Shown here piece by piece: positions 25,748 to 36,661 of a stretch of 64,000 bases of DNA. The notes beneath the pieces were generated by a model that was given only the letters and a program-made list of their open reading frames with translations, was not told the DNA's origin and did no database searches. Both the position numbers and the translations under genes were made by a program. Location of the stretch: the NCBI RefSeq assembly GCF_003814915.1, contig NZ_RKQK01000005.1:124001-188000 (forward strand). Reading direction: 5' to 3'. Origin of the DNA: Pacificibacter maritimus (GTDB taxonomy: Bacteria; Pseudomonadota; Alphaproteobacteria; Rhodobacterales; Rhodobacteraceae). Each line of letters starts with the position of its first letter. The stretch's first letter is position 1.

Positions 25748-26515
25748 ATGACTATGGAAAATACGGCGGCAAATTTGGCACCTCTGCGTTTGGGGATGAA
25801 TATCGATCATGTGGCAACCGTGCGCAATGCGCGTGGCTCTGCTTATCCAGATCCTGTGCGGGCCGCGAAGCTGGCCGAGGAGGCAGGCGCGGACGGAATC
25901 ACAGCGCATCTACGCGAAGATCGCCGCCATATCACAGACGCTGATATCGATGCATTGGTTGAGAATCTTTCAGTGCCTTTGAATTTTGAAATGGCCGCCA
26001 CACCCGAAATGCAAGCCATCGCCTTGCGCCACAAGCCTCACGCGGTTTGTATTGTTCCTGAAAAGCGTGAAGAACGCACGACCGAAGGTGGATTAGAGGT
26101 GGCACGCGAGGAAAACAGCCTTGCACATTTTATCGCGCCACTACGCGAAGCAGGAAGCCGCGTATCGATCTTTATCGCGGCAGATCGCGCTCAAATTGAG
26201 GCAGCGCATCGTATCGGCGCAGCTGTGGTTGAATTGCATACCGGCGCCTATTGTGACCTGCACGCAGAGGGTAATTTTTCCGCCCGTGATGATGAGTTAA
26301 AGCGGCTGACGGACATGGCCGATTTTGCCAACCATCTGGGTCTAGAGGTACATGCTGGGCATGGCTTGACCTATGACACCGTTCAGCCGATTGCAGCCTT
26401 GCCGCAGATCGTCGAGCTTAACATCGGTCACTTCCTTATCGGTGAGTCGATTTTCCGTGGCCTCAAACCCGCCATCCATGAAATGCGTCGTTTGATGAAT
26501 GAGGCGCGCGGGTGA
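25748..26515 (+). CDS. pdxJ: Pyridoxine 5'-phosphate synthase PdxJ
   Basis: 255 residues with the TIM-barrel signatures [37 protein letters not shown] (seen as two parts), EDRRHI and [14 protein letters not shown]. It joins aminoacetone phosphate and deoxyxylulose phosphate to give pyridoxine phosphate. Start at the ATG at 25748; the ATG six bases on is equally possible. Its stop overlaps the GTG of the exporter gene (GTGA). Confidence 0.96.
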   Translation: MTMENTAANLAPLRLGMNIDHVATVRNARGSAYPDPVRAAKLAEEAGADGITAHLREDRRHITDADIDALVENLSVPLNFEMAATPEMQAIALRHKPHAVCIVPEKREERTTEGGLEVAREENSLAHFIAPLREAGSRVSIFIAADRAQIEAAHRIGAAVVELHTGAYCDLHAEGNFSARDDELKRLTDMADFANHLGLEVHAGHGLTYDTVQPIAALPQIVELNIGHFLIGESIFRGLKPAIHEMRRLMNEARG

Positions 26516-27135
26516 TCCCCTTTGCTGATCTTTGGCCGATCCTCTTGGGTTGGGCGATTGCAGTCTCATCTCCTGGCCCTGCGGTTTTAGCTATCGTTGG
26601 TGCTGCAATGGGCGGTGGGCGTGCTAAAGGTGTGGCTGTTGCTGTCGGCGTTTGGAACGGATCAATGGTTTGGGCCACTGTCGCCGCCTTTGGGCTTGGC
26701 GCCGCAATGATGGCGCATGTTTGGATATTTGAACTCATTCGATATGCTGGTGCGGGTTACCTTTTGTGGCTCGCTTTCAAATCTGCGCGCAGTGCTGTGC
26801 AAGGCCAAAAACCAAGTGTGATTGCGCGATCTGAAAGCTTAGCGCAGGCTTGGGCGCGCGGCTTTACCATTCACCTGATGAACCCCAAAGCGCCCCTGTT
26901 GTGGGGATCATTATATGCCGTTGTCGTCCCCGCGCAGGCTGGCATTTTTGCGATTGTGCAGGTCGGTCTGTCTTGCGTGATGATTTCTTTAGTGATGATG
27001 TCGATCATGGCTCTCGTGTTTTCAATACGCTTCGTTTCTGCAGGCTATTTACGACTACACAGAATTTTTGACGCGACTTTCGCGACCTTGTTTGGCTCTG
27101 CAGCCCTGAAGGTGATGACATCGAAATTGGCATAA
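26512..27135 (+). CDS. LysE-family transporter
   Basis: 207 residues with six hydrophobic segments. [22 protein letters not shown] near the N-terminus (read as two parts) is the LysE/RhtB signature, and [14 protein letters not shown] is the second family motif. The family exports amino acids and related small molecules; the substrate cannot be read from sequence. GTG start at 26512 coupled to pdxJ, with acpS ten bases downstream. Confidence 0.85.
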   Translation: MIPFADLWPILLGWAIAVSSPGPAVLAIVGAAMGGGRAKGVAVAVGVWNGSMVWATVAAFGLGAAMMAHVWIFELIRYAGAGYLLWLAFKSARSAVQGQKPSVIARSESLAQAWARGFTIHLMNPKAPLLWGSLYAVVVPAQAGIFAIVQVGLSCVMISLVMMSIMALVFSIRFVSAGYLRLHRIFDATFATLFGSAALKVMTSKLA

Positions 27136-27145
27136 GGCGCATGAC

Positions 27146-27568
27146 ATGATTTTAGGTATCGGAAGCGATCTAGCCAATATTGACCGCATTGCAGGCACGT
27201 TGGAGCGGTTTGGTGATCGTTTCAAAAATCGTGTTTTTACCGATGTTGAGCAGCGCAAAGCTGACAATCGAAAAGATGTGGCAGGCACCTATGCCAAACG
27301 CTGGGCCGCTAAAGAAGCGTGTTCAAAAGCCTTGGGGACAGGGCTTGCTATGGGGATTTCGTGGAAAGACATGGGGGTTTCCAATCTGCGTACAGGGCAA
27401 CCCACAATGAAACTCACGGGCTGGGCCAAAGAGCGTCTTGAGGCTATGACACCTGAGGGATATGAGGCTATCATCCATGTTACATTGACCGATGATCACC
27501 CATGGGCGCAGGCCTTTGTCGTAATCGAAGCGCGTTCGGCGCGAGAAAAGATCAAAGAAACCTTATAA
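27146..27568 (+). CDS. acpS: Holo-[acyl-carrier-protein] synthase
   Basis: 140 residues with [15 protein letters not shown] (Asp8 metal ligand) and [16 protein letters not shown] (Glu ligand), the AcpS motifs. It attaches phosphopantetheine to acyl carrier protein. It precedes lepB-rnc-era by 120 bases, the usual order pdxJ-acpS-lepB-rnc-era. Confidence 0.95.
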   Translation: MILGIGSDLANIDRIAGTLERFGDRFKNRVFTDVEQRKADNRKDVAGTYAKRWAAKEACSKALGTGLAMGISWKDMGVSNLRTGQPTMKLTGWAKERLEAMTPEGYEAIIHVTLTDDHPWAQAFVVIEARSAREKIKETL

Positions 27569-27688
27569 AGCTTGCTCAAATAGGGTTGTTTCGCGCGATA
27601 TACTTGACAGCACGCGCCCCTCTGAGCATGAAACCCAAAGCACGACAGACTTAGCGGCCATTGGCCAATCAAAGGTGAGATCGAATAT

Positions 27689-28465
27689 ATGAGCAAAGCA
27701 AAAGATTCTGTGACCGAGACAATTAAAACGGTTGTCTATGCCTTGCTCATCGCGGGGCTGTTTCGTTCTTTACTGTTCCAGCCATTCTTTATCCCCTCCA
27801 GCTCTATGAAAAGTACCCTATTGGTTGGCGACTTTTTGTTCGTGAATAAAATGAGCTACGGGTATTCGAAATATTCGTGCCCTTTCGAATTTATGTGTCC
27901 CTTCTCAGGGCGTATTTTAGACTCTGCGCCAGAACGCGGCGATGTGGTTGTGTTTCAACATCCGACCCAACATCGTGCTTTCGTAAAGCGACTGATCGGC
28001 CTGCCTGGCGATAAAATCCAAATGAAATCTGGCGTCTTGTACATCAATGGCGAAGAAGCCAAGCAAACCGACGCGGGCACGTTTTCAGAAGTGTTCGAAG
28101 CACAAGGACGCAGTGGAAACACGCCACGATGCTCCAATGCCGCTGTTGGGTTTGGCGGCGAATGCGTGAAAGAAAGCGTAACTGAAACCTTCCCAGACGG
28201 GCACGCGCACACCATCTTGAACATTGGCCCAACGCGTATGGATGACACTCAAGTCTTCACCGTTCCTGCGAAGCAATATTTCTTTATGGGTGATAACCGC
28301 GATAACTCTGCTGATAGCCGTATTGCGCAGCCCATGGGCGTTGGTTTTGTCCCCGAAGAATATTTGCTGGGTCGTGTTGATCGTGTCATTTTCTCTGCCA
28401 AAGGGAAGTCGCTGTTGTTTTTCTGGACATGGCGTTGGGACCGCATTTTTGAGGAAATCGTGTGA
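27689..28465 (+). CDS. lepB: Signal peptidase I
   Basis: 258 residues. One N-terminal membrane helix ([20 protein letters not shown]), then the catalytic Ser39 in [14 protein letters not shown] and Lys100 in [14 protein letters not shown], and the box [11 protein letters not shown]. It cleaves signal peptides at the outer face of the inner membrane. The stop overlaps the GTG of rnc (GTGA). Confidence 0.95.
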   Translation: MSKAKDSVTETIKTVVYALLIAGLFRSLLFQPFFIPSSSMKSTLLVGDFLFVNKMSYGYSKYSCPFEFMCPFSGRILDSAPERGDVVVFQHPTQHRAFVKRLIGLPGDKIQMKSGVLYINGEEAKQTDAGTFSEVFEAQGRSGNTPRCSNAAVGFGGECVKESVTETFPDGHAHTILNIGPTRMDDTQVFTVPAKQYFFMGDNRDNSADSRIAQPMGVGFVPEEYLLGRVDRVIFSAKGKSLLFFWTWRWDRIFEEIV

Positions 28466-29148
28466 AAATTTCAACCGAACTTCAGGCCTTCGAGGCACGC
28501 CTTGGGCACAAGTTTGAAAACGCCGAATATTTAACACGCGCTGTGACGCATAGCTCGTTTTCATCTACCACGCGGCCAGACAATCAACGTTTGGAATTTC
28601 TAGGTGATCGTGTCTTGGGCCTCAGCATGGCTGGTGCCCTGTTTGAGGCAGATACCAAAGCCGCAGAAGGTCAGCTTGCCCCTCGGTTTAACGCGCTTGT
28701 ACGCAAAGAAACCTGCGCTGAAATCGCCCGCGACATAGATCTGGGCGCTGTGCTTAAGCTTGGCCGATCTGAAATGCTCTCAGGTGGTCGGCGTAAAGAA
28801 GCCCTGTTGGCCGACGCGATGGAAGCCGTGATCGCCGCCATCTATAAGGATGCAGGGTTCGAGGCCGCTCAAGCCGTGGTTCTGAAATTATGGGCGAACC
28901 GGATCAAAACCGTTGATGCCGACAGCCGTGATCCCAAAACGTCGCTGCAAGAATGGGCGCAGGCTCGTAAACAGTTGCCGCCAAAATATGTCGAAGTTGA
29001 ACGCTCTGGTCCCGATCACGCGCCAGTGTTTACAATCGAAGTACAGTTGCAGAGCGGGCAAACGATGCGCGCCGAAGCGACTTCAAAACGCAATGCTGAA
29101 CAGGCCGCCGCCAAGGCGCTATTGGATCAATTGGAGAGCGGACAATGA
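28462..29148 (+). CDS. rnc: Ribonuclease III
   Basis: 228 residues: a catalytic half with [19 protein letters not shown] (the acidic signature) and [13 protein letters not shown], and a C-terminal double-stranded-RNA-binding domain from about 155 ([20 protein letters not shown]). It matures rRNA and trims structured mRNAs. GTG start at 28462 within the lepB end, and the stop overlaps era by four bases. Confidence 0.95.
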   Translation: MKISTELQAFEARLGHKFENAEYLTRAVTHSSFSSTTRPDNQRLEFLGDRVLGLSMAGALFEADTKAAEGQLAPRFNALVRKETCAEIARDIDLGAVLKLGRSEMLSGGRRKEALLADAMEAVIAAIYKDAGFEAAQAVVLKLWANRIKTVDADSRDPKTSLQEWAQARKQLPPKYVEVERSGPDHAPVFTIEVQLQSGQTMRAEATSKRNAEQAAAKALLDQLESGQ

Positions 29149-30062
29149 CCGACGACACCACGACACGCGCAGGCTTTGTCGCCCTGATTGGTGAGCCTAA
29201 TGCAGGTAAATCCACCCTTTTGAACCGCATGGTCGGGGCTAAGGTTTCTATTGTTACGCATAAAGTGCAGACCACGCGTGCGCGCATACGGGGTGTTGCG
29301 ATTGAAGGCGATAGCCAAATGGTTTTCGTAGACACGCCAGGCATTTTTAAACCCACGCGCCGCCTTGACCGTGCGATGGTGGCCGCCGCTTGGGGCGGCG
29401 CTGCCGATGCGGATGTGGTTGTGCTTTTGATCGAAGCGCACCGTGGCATGACCAAGGGCGTTGAAGCCATTCTTGAAGCTCTGTCAGAGCGTACGGACGC
29501 GCGTAACATTTCACTTGCGATCAACAAGATTGACCGCGTGCCTGTGGATGAACTGTTGGCTCTGACCAGCAAAATGAATGACCGTTTCGATTTCAAAAAG
29601 ACGTTTCTAATCTCTGCAGAAAAAGGTCACGGCGTCGATGATTTGCGCGACTGGCTTGCCTCTGAAGTGCCTGTTGGCCCGTGGCTATACCCAGAAGATC
29701 AGATTGCCGATTTGCCGATGCGGATGATCGCTGCGGAAATGACGCGGGAAAAGCTGACACTTCAGCTGCACCAAGAGCTACCTTACCAATTAACGGTTGA
29801 AACCGAAAGTTGGGAAGAACGCAAAGATGGATCTGCGCGTATTGATCAGGTGATTTACGTGGCGCGCGATGGCCACAAAGGCATTTTGCTGGGCCATAAA
29901 GGTGAAACAATCAAACGTATTTCCCGTGCATCTCGCGAAGAACTGAATGAATTTTTAGGCCGCAAAGTGCACCTGTTTTTACAAGTTAAAGTACGACCGA
30001 ACTGGCTGGAAGAATCCGAGCGTTACGGTGAAATGGGCCTTGATTTTAAAGACGGAAACTAG
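29145..30062 (+). CDS. era: GTPase Era
   Basis: 305 residues. P-loop [28 protein letters not shown] are the G motifs, and the C-terminal KH domain contains [20 protein letters not shown]. Era binds 16S rRNA and helps 30S assembly. The ATG overlaps rnc (ATGA). The next gene follows without a gap. Confidence 0.97.
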   Translation: MTDDTTTRAGFVALIGEPNAGKSTLLNRMVGAKVSIVTHKVQTTRARIRGVAIEGDSQMVFVDTPGIFKPTRRLDRAMVAAAWGGAADADVVVLLIEAHRGMTKGVEAILEALSERTDARNISLAINKIDRVPVDELLALTSKMNDRFDFKKTFLISAEKGHGVDDLRDWLASEVPVGPWLYPEDQIADLPMRMIAAEMTREKLTLQLHQELPYQLTVETESWEERKDGSARIDQVIYVARDGHKGILLGHKGETIKRISRASREELNEFLGRKVHLFLQVKVRPNWLEESERYGEMGLDFKDGN

Positions 30063-30401
30063 TTGGAGGTGGCGCGTCTCACGGCTGATATTTGGGTGTC
30101 GGCTTACCTGACGCGCCTGCGGCTTAACGATATCCCCGTTTTTGTTGTGAAAAAAGGGGATGCAACAGCAGGCGCTGTTTTGGTCAAGGTGAACACACTT
30201 GATGGCAAGGCCTGCGTCTATGCGCGCCAATTTGATATGATGGCCGACAAGCGCGAATGGGTCGAATTGGCCAGCGGCCCAGAGCGCGACGTGGATGATG
30301 CACTGGCCAAGCAACGTGGCTATGACCCTGATCTGTGGATCATCGAAGTTGAAGATCGTGCAGGGCGAAGTCTTTTAAATGAGATCGGCCTGTCAGACTG
30401 A
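30063..30401 (+). CDS. DUF1491 protein
   Basis: About 110 residues with VARLTADIWVSAYLTRLRL at the start, the DUF1491 pattern. Function unknown. The start is uncertain: TTG at 30063, right after the era stop, or GTG at 30069, which matches where the family usually begins but places the ribosome site very close. It sits between era and recO. Confidence 0.8.
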   Translation: MEVARLTADIWVSAYLTRLRLNDIPVFVVKKGDATAGAVLVKVNTLDGKACVYARQFDMMADKREWVELASGPERDVDDALAKQRGYDPDLWIIEVEDRAGRSLLNEIGLSD

Positions 30402-30475
30402 CGCGCAATTGACCAAAAGCTTTTGCGGATGCACGATACGGCAAGTCTAGATGTAAGAAACGTAAGGATCTGCGG

Positions 30476-31228
30476 GTGATCGAATGGCATGATCAAGGTG
30501 CGGTTTTAGCTGTGCGAAAGCACGGCGAAACCTCGGTGATTGTAGATGTCTTTACCGAAAATCACGGGCGTCACGCGGGTGTGGTGCGTGGCGGAATATC
30601 CCGCAAAATGACCCCACATTTGCAACCTGGTGGGCAAGTGGCGCTAACTTGGAAAGCGCGGATTGAAGACCAACTGGGCAGTTTCACATTCGAACCAATC
30701 AAAAGCCGTGCTGCGGCTGTGATGAATGATCCGATGGCTCTGAGTGCGCTTAACTCCATAACCGCGATGCTGGCCTTTGCCCTGCCTGAACGCGAGGCGC
30801 ATAGCTATCTCTATGCCGACAGTATGACTCTGTTGGACAAGTTGGGCACGGATGCAAACTGGCCGCTGGATTATTTGCAATGGGAGTTGTCGATGTTGGA
30901 AGAGCTTGGTTTCGGCCTTGATCTCTCATCATGTGCTGCGACAGGGGGGCGCGACGATCTGATCTATGTGTCGCCCAAGTCTGGGCGTGCGGTCAGCCGT
31001 AAAGGGGCTGGTGAATGGGCGGATCGCATGTTGCCCCTGCCGCAATGCCTGTTAGGGCAAGCACCGCTTGAATACCGTGAAATCCAACGTGGAATGATGA
31101 CCACGGGCCATTTTCTAAACCGCTTTGCCGCCGAAATGGGGGGGCGGCCTATTCCTGTGGCGCGTGATCGTTTCATGGACAGGCTTGGAAAACGCGCAGC
31201 GCAAGAGCCTGCGCCCTTTGCTGGATAA
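30476..31228 (+). CDS. recO: DNA repair protein RecO
   Basis: 250 residues. The N-terminal OB-fold is shown by [21 protein letters not shown] and [14 protein letters not shown], followed by the helical C-terminal domain. It loads RecA with RecR in the RecF pathway. Only one Cys (SSCAATGG) is left where many RecO proteins have a zinc site. Start is GTG at 30476 with AAGGA upstream. Confidence 0.92.
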   Translation: MIEWHDQGAVLAVRKHGETSVIVDVFTENHGRHAGVVRGGISRKMTPHLQPGGQVALTWKARIEDQLGSFTFEPIKSRAAAVMNDPMALSALNSITAMLAFALPEREAHSYLYADSMTLLDKLGTDANWPLDYLQWELSMLEELGFGLDLSSCAATGGRDDLIYVSPKSGRAVSRKGAGEWADRMLPLPQCLLGQAPLEYREIQRGMMTTGHFLNRFAAEMGGRPIPVARDRFMDRLGKRAAQEPAPFAG

Positions 31229-31317
31229 GCGTTTGAAATTTCTTATCGACATTTTCGTCGTGTGGTTTTGAACTAAACGCAGTAGCGTGCCTCCAAATCA
31301 ATCTAGCGGAGTTTGAT

Positions 31318-32088
31318 ATGGACTATATTTTCAACGATCTGTCACTATGGGCCATCGTATTTGCCATAGCTGTGACACTTGTCGCGGGCTTTGTTAAGGG
31401 GGCGACGGGCTTTGCTTTGCCGATGATTATGGTTTCTGGGCTTGCCACGGTTCTTCCCCCTGAAGTCGCAATTGCTGCTTTGATTGTCCCCACGGTTTTA
31501 TCCAACCTTTGGCAAGCTTTACGCGGGGGCGGCTTGACGGCAGCGGTGAAAAGTGCGGCCAAGTATAAGCTGTATATTTTTACGCTTTTGGCGGTCATCG
31601 TAATCGCATCGCAATTGGTGTCGGCAATGTCTCAGCAAGCCGTATTTTTGATGCTTGGTGGTCCGATAGTGATCTTGGCGCTTGTCCTATTGTCAGGAAA
31701 ATCAATTTCCATTAGCCCCAGCGGACGTGGATATGCTGATGTTATTGTCGGCGCGATTGCTGGATTTCTCGGCGGGCTTGCAGGGATTTGGGGGCCTTTA
31801 ACGGTGATGTATTTGACCGCTTTAGAGACACCGAAAAAAGAACAAATCCGCTTAACTGGCGTAATCTTTGGCGCTGGCGCTGTGGTTTTGGGTCTTTCGC
31901 ATTTGCGCTCTGGTGTCTTGAATGCTCAGACTTTGCCCTTGTCGTTTTTTATGATTCTCCCTGTGTTGATCGGGCAGAAGGTGGGGAATTTGGTGCAAGA
32001 CAGACTTGATCAACAAAAATTCAAACGGGCGACCTTGTTTGTTTTGATTGTCGCGGGGCTAAATCTTATTCGTCGCGGTTTGATGTAA
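31318..32088 (+). CDS. TauE/SafE-family membrane permease
   Basis: 256 residues and about eight hydrophobic segments. AGFVKGATGFALPMIMV near the start and GFLGGLAGIWGPLTVMYLTAL in the second half are the two repeated motifs of the TauE/SafE (DUF81) family, often linked to export of sulphur-containing anions. The substrate is not deducible. GGAG lies before the ATG. It converges on pckA across a shared terminator. Confidence 0.88.
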   Translation: MDYIFNDLSLWAIVFAIAVTLVAGFVKGATGFALPMIMVSGLATVLPPEVAIAALIVPTVLSNLWQALRGGGLTAAVKSAAKYKLYIFTLLAVIVIASQLVSAMSQQAVFLMLGGPIVILALVLLSGKSISISPSGRGYADVIVGAIAGFLGGLAGIWGPLTVMYLTALETPKKEQIRLTGVIFGAGAVVLGLSHLRSGVLNAQTLPLSFFMILPVLIGQKVGNLVQDRLDQQKFKRATLFVLIVAGLNLIRRGLM

Positions 32089-32131
32089 GTCTGGCGGCGC
32101 TATGCGCACTGGCCAATTGGATTTGGGCAAT

Positions 32132-32162
32132 AAAAAAGGCGCGCTGGAAGAGCGCGCCTTTT
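32132..32162. terminator. Bidirectional terminator between the TauE/SafE gene and pckA
   Basis: A perfect 12-base stem (AAAAGGCGCGCT / AGCGCGCCTTTT, loop GGAAG) with A and T runs on its two sides, so it can end transcripts from both directions. Confidence 0.9.
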
Positions 32163-32182
32163 AATATCAGAGGTGACGCTAC

Positions 32183-33781
32183 TTACCCGATTGCAGCGGC
32201 TTTTACGTCATCATCGATGTAGTCAATGTACTGCGCGAAGTTATCAGAGAACATTGAAACCAGCTTTTGAGCTTGCGTGTCATAAGCGCCTTTGTCGTTC
32301 CATGTGCGACGTGGATCGAGCAAAATATCAGCCACACCAGACACTGCAACTGGCACCTCAAAGCCAAAGTTATCATCCTTGCGGTATTCCGCTTCAGCCA
32401 AAGAACCATCAAGCGCCGCCGTTAACAAGTTGCGCGTTGCCTTGATCGGCATCCGAGACCCTGTGCCATAAGCGCCACCTGTCCAGCCTGTGTTTACCAA
32501 CCAACATGTAGCACCGTGCTTTGCGATCTTATCGCGCAGCAGGTTGCCGTAAGCTTCTGGACGGCGTGGCATGAAAGGCGCACCAAAACAGGTTGAGAAG
32601 GTTGGAATGGGTTCAACCACACCAACCTCAGTGCCCGGTGTCTTGGATGTAAAGCCAGACAAGAAATGGTACATGGCTTGTGCGGGTGTCAAACGTGCAA
32701 TCGGTGGCAGCACGCCAAACGCATCACATGTTAGCAATATGATGTTTTTCGGATGACCACCCAAAGCCGTATTTGACGCGTTGGAAATATAATCCAGAGG
32801 GTAAGCGCATCGCATGTTGTCGGTTAAAGAGTTGTCTTCGAAATCCAGCTCTTTGGTATGGGCGTCAAACACCATGTTTTCGATGACTGTGCCGAATTTA
32901 GATGTTGTGGCGTAGATTTCTGGTTCAGCTTCCGCAGATAGGTTGATCGTTTTCGCGTAGCAACCACCTTCAAAATTGAATGTTCCGCGCTCAGACCAGC
33001 CATGTTCATCATCCCCTATCAGCACGCGAGACGGGTCAGCAGAAAGCGTGGTCTTCCCTGTGCCAGACAGGCCAAAGAAAATCGCTGTATCCACAGGGTT
33101 GTTCGGCGCGTGGTTTGCAGAGCAGTGCATCGCCATAACGCCTTTGCCGGGCAAAATGTAGTTGAGCAATGTGAAAACAGATTTCTTGTTTTCGCCCGCG
33201 TATTCTGTGCCGCCGATCAAGATCACTTTTTTCTCAAAGTTCATCGCGATAACTGTTTCAGAGCGGCACCCGTGTTTTTCTGGGCTCGCTTTGAATGATG
33301 GGCAGTTGATAATCGTGAAATCTGCAACGAAATCGTCCAACTCAGCAAGAGCGGGGCGGCGCAACATTGTGCGGATAAACTGTGAGTGCCACGCAAGTTC
33401 TGTAACAACGCGCACATCCAAGCGGTGCGCTGGATCAGCGCCCCCGAACAAGTCCTGAACAAAATAGTCCTTGCCCTTCATGTGTGCGATCATATCAGCG
33501 TAAAGCACATCAAAAGCATCAGGCGCCATTGGCGTGTTGTTTTCCCACCAGATTGTATCTTCTACATCTTTGGTGCGAACCACAAATTTGTCTTTCGGTG
33601 AACGGCCCGTATGTGTGCCGGTTGTCACCAAAAGTGACCCACCTTTGCCAAGTTGAGCTTCACCACGTTTTAGCGACTCTTCTACAAGGGCTGGCTCAAG
33701 CAAGTTGTAATAGACATTCCCAAGTCCCTCGATGCCTTGTGTGTCCAGTGTGAAATCTGGGTTCACGCGTCCGTTTTTCAT
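32183..33781 (-). CDS. pckA: Phosphoenolpyruvate carboxykinase (ATP)
   Basis: 532 residues starting [19 protein letters not shown]. Kinase-fold motifs: [14 protein letters not shown], the P-loop [36 protein letters not shown] (metal and substrate site). It turns oxaloacetate to PEP with ATP at the head of gluconeogenesis. The start at 33781 has GGGGGAG upstream; the frame is open to 33988 but that extension is basic and unlike the family. It diverges from chvI-chvG. Confidence 0.96.
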   Translation of the reverse strand: MKNGRVNPDFTLDTQGIEGLGNVYYNLLEPALVEESLKRGEAQLGKGGSLLVTTGTHTGRSPKDKFVVRTKDVEDTIWWENNTPMAPDAFDVLYADMIAHMKGKDYFVQDLFGGADPAHRLDVRVVTELAWHSQFIRTMLRRPALAELDDFVADFTIINCPSFKASPEKHGCRSETVIAMNFEKKVILIGGTEYAGENKKSVFTLLNYILPGKGVMAMHCSANHAPNNPVDTAIFFGLSGTGKTTLSADPSRVLIGDDEHGWSERGTFNFEGGCYAKTINLSAEAEPEIYATTSKFGTVIENMVFDAHTKELDFEDNSLTDNMRCAYPLDYISNASNTALGGHPKNIILLTCDAFGVLPPIARLTPAQAMYHFLSGFTSKTPGTEVGVVEPIPTFSTCFGAPFMPRRPEAYGNLLRDKIAKHGATCWLVNTGWTGGAYGTGSRMPIKATRNLLTAALDGSLAEAEYRKDDNFGFEVPVAVSGVADILLDPRRTWNDKGAYDTQAQKLVSMFSDNFAQYIDYIDDDVKAAAIG

Positions 33782-34159
33782 CTTGCAAGCTCCCCCGCCG
33801 CTCGTTTTGCAGCGTCTCTTTGAGGTCAGTTTTCGCGAATATGCCTTCGCGCGCGGCCGCCGATCGGGGCCGGTAATAGAGCCTATAACATGCAAACCAA
33901 ACGGGTAAATAGGACGGAGGTGCACAGTTAGCGCAACCATCATCAGGTTAGCGCAAACACTTCCATCGGTCGTGCCGCTAATCCGCAAAATTCCGCTAAA
34001 ATATTGGAGAAGTGAGACAAATTAGCCATTTCTTGAGTTTTTCCAGATCTAATTTTCAGACGAAATGCAGGTGATTCGCGGTTTCTCTTGCCTTGGCTCT
34101 TTGAAAGGCCGATGATAGCAAAAAAATGAGCCAATTGAGCAGTTAAAGGAAATCAAGTT
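33782..34159. promoter_or_regulatory. pckA-chvI divergent control region with direct repeats
   Basis: A 378-base spacer with no gene. It holds two exact copies of GTTAGCGCAA at 33927-33936 and 33947-33956, exactly 20 bases apart, and nearby CCGCTAA at 33975-33981 and 33993-33999 with CCGCAAAA between. OmpR-family regulators such as ChvI bind direct repeats on one face of the helix, so these are candidate sites for control of pckA and/or chvI. AAAGGAAATC precedes the chvI ATG. Confidence 0.45.
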
Positions 34160-34861
34160 ATGTCTCGGATCGCATTGGTTGACGATGATAGAAATATTCT
34201 GACATCCGTCTCGATGACCCTCGAAGCCGAAGGGTTCGAAGTAGAAACATACAGCGACGGACAGGCAGCGTTGGATGCTTTCAATAAACGTCTGCCTGAC
34301 ATGGCTGTATTTGACATCAAAATGCCGCGCATGGATGGGATGGATCTGTTGCAGCGCGTGCGTCAAAAGACCAACATGCCTGTGATCTTCCTCACATCAA
34401 AAGATGATGAAATCGACGAAGTCCTTGGCCTGAGGATGGGCGCCGATGATTACGTTAAAAAACCATTCTCTCAACGCCTTTTGGTGGAACGCATTCGTAC
34501 TTTGTTGCGTCGTCAAGAAGCGCTCGAAGGTGTGGAAATCGCAGAGACTGAAGACACCAAAACCTTAACGCGTGGCGAGCTGTCAATGGACCCCCTGCGG
34601 CACGCAGTCACGTGGAAAGGCAAAGATGTTTCCTTGACCGTGACCGAATTCTTGCTGTTGCAGGCGCTGGCACAACGTCCTGGCTTTGTTAAGTCACGCG
34701 ATCAATTGATGGATGTTGCCTATGACGATCAAGTCTATGTCGATGACCGCACCATCGACAGCCACATTAAGCGTTTGCGCAAGAAAATGCGGACTGCAGA
34801 TGACGATTTTTCTGCGATCGAGACACTCTACGGCATCGGCTATCGGTACAACGAAGAATAA
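34160..34861 (+). CDS. chvI: Response regulator ChvI (OmpR family)
   Basis: 233 residues. The receiver domain (1-120) has [10 protein letters not shown], the phospho-Asp in [13 protein letters not shown] and Lys in DDYVKKPFS; the C-terminal winged helix (130-230) ends in [12 protein letters not shown] and [13 protein letters not shown]. It is the partner of the sensor ChvG encoded next, overlapping by one base. In alphaproteobacteria ChvG-ChvI answers acid and envelope stress. Confidence 0.94.
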   Translation: MSRIALVDDDRNILTSVSMTLEAEGFEVETYSDGQAALDAFNKRLPDMAVFDIKMPRMDGMDLLQRVRQKTNMPVIFLTSKDDEIDEVLGLRMGADDYVKKPFSQRLLVERIRTLLRRQEALEGVEIAETEDTKTLTRGELSMDPLRHAVTWKGKDVSLTVTEFLLLQALAQRPGFVKSRDQLMDVAYDDQVYVDDRTIDSHIKRLRKKMRTADDDFSAIETLYGIGYRYNEE

Positions 34862-36597
34862 TGGCTCTGATCTCTCGCATGGATAAAACCGCGAAAACGC
34901 ATTCCGAGGATGCAGATGTTGTACTCGGAGACGATTGGATTGCGCCGCGAACCTCGGATGCTGAACTGCGTGCCAAGCGCGAGCGTCGCCGCTTTATCGC
35001 GATCAATCGTTCCCCCTTGGCGCAAAAAATCATCACGTTCAACTTAGTTGCGATCATCTTGATGGTCGCAGGGATTCTCTATTTGAACCCCTTCCGCGAC
35101 AGTTTGGTCAAACAACGTGAGGTGGCGATGGTGTCGCAAGCTGCCCTTATTGCCAACATGGTGTCGCTGACAGCAGGCAGTGATGGTGTGTTGGATAGCA
35201 GTGATGGGTCGCAAGACCTTGCCGCATTGAACGATGTTCTGCTGATGCCCTTGCGCGAAAGCGTCTATGTTTTCGACCAAAGCGGCACAATGATTGGCAC
35301 TTCAGATGGCTTGGAAAGGCAGCTGCCTACGGAGGTTGCAAACCTCAACACCCAAGTTGAAACGACGGTTATTTCCGACTTTCTAAACAAAGCTTGGAAT
35401 GTCTTTGCAGTTCTGGGGCGTAAAGGTACGCAAGAAGAAAATACAGATAGCGAACAGAAAAATCTCACTGCGCTTGTCGCAACGGCCCTTCAAAACGAGA
35501 TCAGCGTCAGCTCGTTGCAAGACAGCAATGGATCGCCTGCCTTTGCAGTCGCTGCGCCAATTCTTGTGACTGAAAACGGCGTAAGCCGTACAATTGGCGC
35601 TGTTGGACTTCACTCAGCCAAAGGTGACATTGACCAACTGGTGCGGGTTGAACGCGAACAGATCCTGAGAGTTTTTGTAATCGCTATATTAGTTTCAATC
35701 GGTTTAAGCTTGGTTTTAGCATCAACGATCGCCAATCCTTTGGCCGATCTTGCTGCGGCCGCTGAAGTTGGGCGAGACAGAAACAGTCGGAAGGTCGCGC
35801 CCGGTCGTGTGCGTATACCTGACCTCAGCGGCCGTCCCGATGAAATCGGTCGGCTGTCTTCTGCCCTGCGCGGGATGGTTTCTGCGCTTTATGATCGCAT
35901 AGACGCAAACGAACAATTTGCCGCTGATGTCGCGCATGAAATTAAAAACCCATTAGCAAGTTTGCGTTCTGCCGTTGGATCACTGCGCATGGTCAAAAAA
36001 GAAGAACATCGCACCAAGCTTTTGGATGTTATCGAACATGACGTGCGTCGTCTTGATCGCCTCGTGTCGGATATTTCCAACGCGTCGCGTTTGGACAGTG
36101 AATTGGTGAAAGAGGAAGAAGAAGAGTTCAACCTGATCAAAATGTTGGCAAACTTGACAGAGTATCTTTCGCAAGAAGCGCAAGAGAAAGGTGTTGAGTT
36201 CATCGCTGACCTTCCTGAACGTCCGATTGTCGTATCTGGTCTAGAGGCCCGTTTGGCACAAGTCTTTGTCAATCTGATCACCAACGCCATTTCCTTTTGC
36301 GAAGAAGGCGATGCTATTCGGGTCTGGGTGCGCAAACGCGATAGTCGTGTATTGGTGGTGGTCGAAGACACAGGGCCAGGCATCCCAGAGCAAGCCCTGT
36401 CGAAGATCTTTAAACGGTTCTATTCCCATCGTCCTGACAACCAATTCGGAAATAATTCTGGCCTTGGTTTGGCAATTTCCAAGCAAATTGTCGAAGCGCA
36501 TGGTGGTGTCATTTGGTCAGAAAACATCCGACCCACGGATGCTGATATTACATCTGCGCCCCTTGGTGCGCGTTTTGTCGTAGGATTGCCTGTCTAA
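34861..36597 (+). CDS. chvG: Sensor histidine kinase ChvG
   Basis: 578 residues. A first membrane helix (ITFNLVAIILMVAGILYL) and a second (VIAILVSIGLSLVLASTIA) enclose a periplasmic sensor of about 220 residues; then a HAMP linker, the phospho-acceptor box AADVAHEIKNPLASLRSA, and an ATPase domain with NLITNAISFC, VEDTGPGIP and NSGLGLAISKQI. The ATG at 34861 shares a base with the chvI stop. The N-terminal cytosolic 60 residues may be shorter if the ATG at 34879 is used. It is followed by a terminator-like hairpin. Confidence 0.93.
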   Translation: MALISRMDKTAKTHSEDADVVLGDDWIAPRTSDAELRAKRERRRFIAINRSPLAQKIITFNLVAIILMVAGILYLNPFRDSLVKQREVAMVSQAALIANMVSLTAGSDGVLDSSDGSQDLAALNDVLLMPLRESVYVFDQSGTMIGTSDGLERQLPTEVANLNTQVETTVISDFLNKAWNVFAVLGRKGTQEENTDSEQKNLTALVATALQNEISVSSLQDSNGSPAFAVAAPILVTENGVSRTIGAVGLHSAKGDIDQLVRVEREQILRVFVIAILVSIGLSLVLASTIANPLADLAAAAEVGRDRNSRKVAPGRVRIPDLSGRPDEIGRLSSALRGMVSALYDRIDANEQFAADVAHEIKNPLASLRSAVGSLRMVKKEEHRTKLLDVIEHDVRRLDRLVSDISNASRLDSELVKEEEEEFNLIKMLANLTEYLSQEAQEKGVEFIADLPERPIVVSGLEARLAQVFVNLITNAISFCEEGDAIRVWVRKRDSRVLVVVEDTGPGIPEQALSKIFKRFYSHRPDNQFGNNSGLGLAISKQIVEAHGGVIWSENIRPTDADITSAPLGARFVVGLPV

Positions 36598-36606
36598 AGG
36601 ATACGA

Positions 36607-36637
36607 GGCCTGCATGCATGCGTGCAGGCTTTGTTTT
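36607..36637 (+). terminator. Hairpin with T run after chvG
   Basis: GCCTGCA (36608-36614) pairs with TGCAGGC (36623-36629), followed by TTTGTTTT. It may end or attenuate the chvI-chvG transcript before hprK. A start codon proposed inside the loop for hprK is therefore unlikely. Confidence 0.65.
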
Positions 36638-36661
36638 AAACCTGTCACGTCAAAGGAAGCC

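Noticed and set aside
30414-30425. Palindrome CAAAAGCTTTTG between DUF1491 and recO
   Set aside because: Only 12 bases, no T run and no second copy; expected by chance at this length.
36614-36661. Upstream ATG for hprK
   Set aside because: It falls in the loop of the hairpin after chvG and lacks a ribosome site; the ATG at 36662 has AAGGAA before it.
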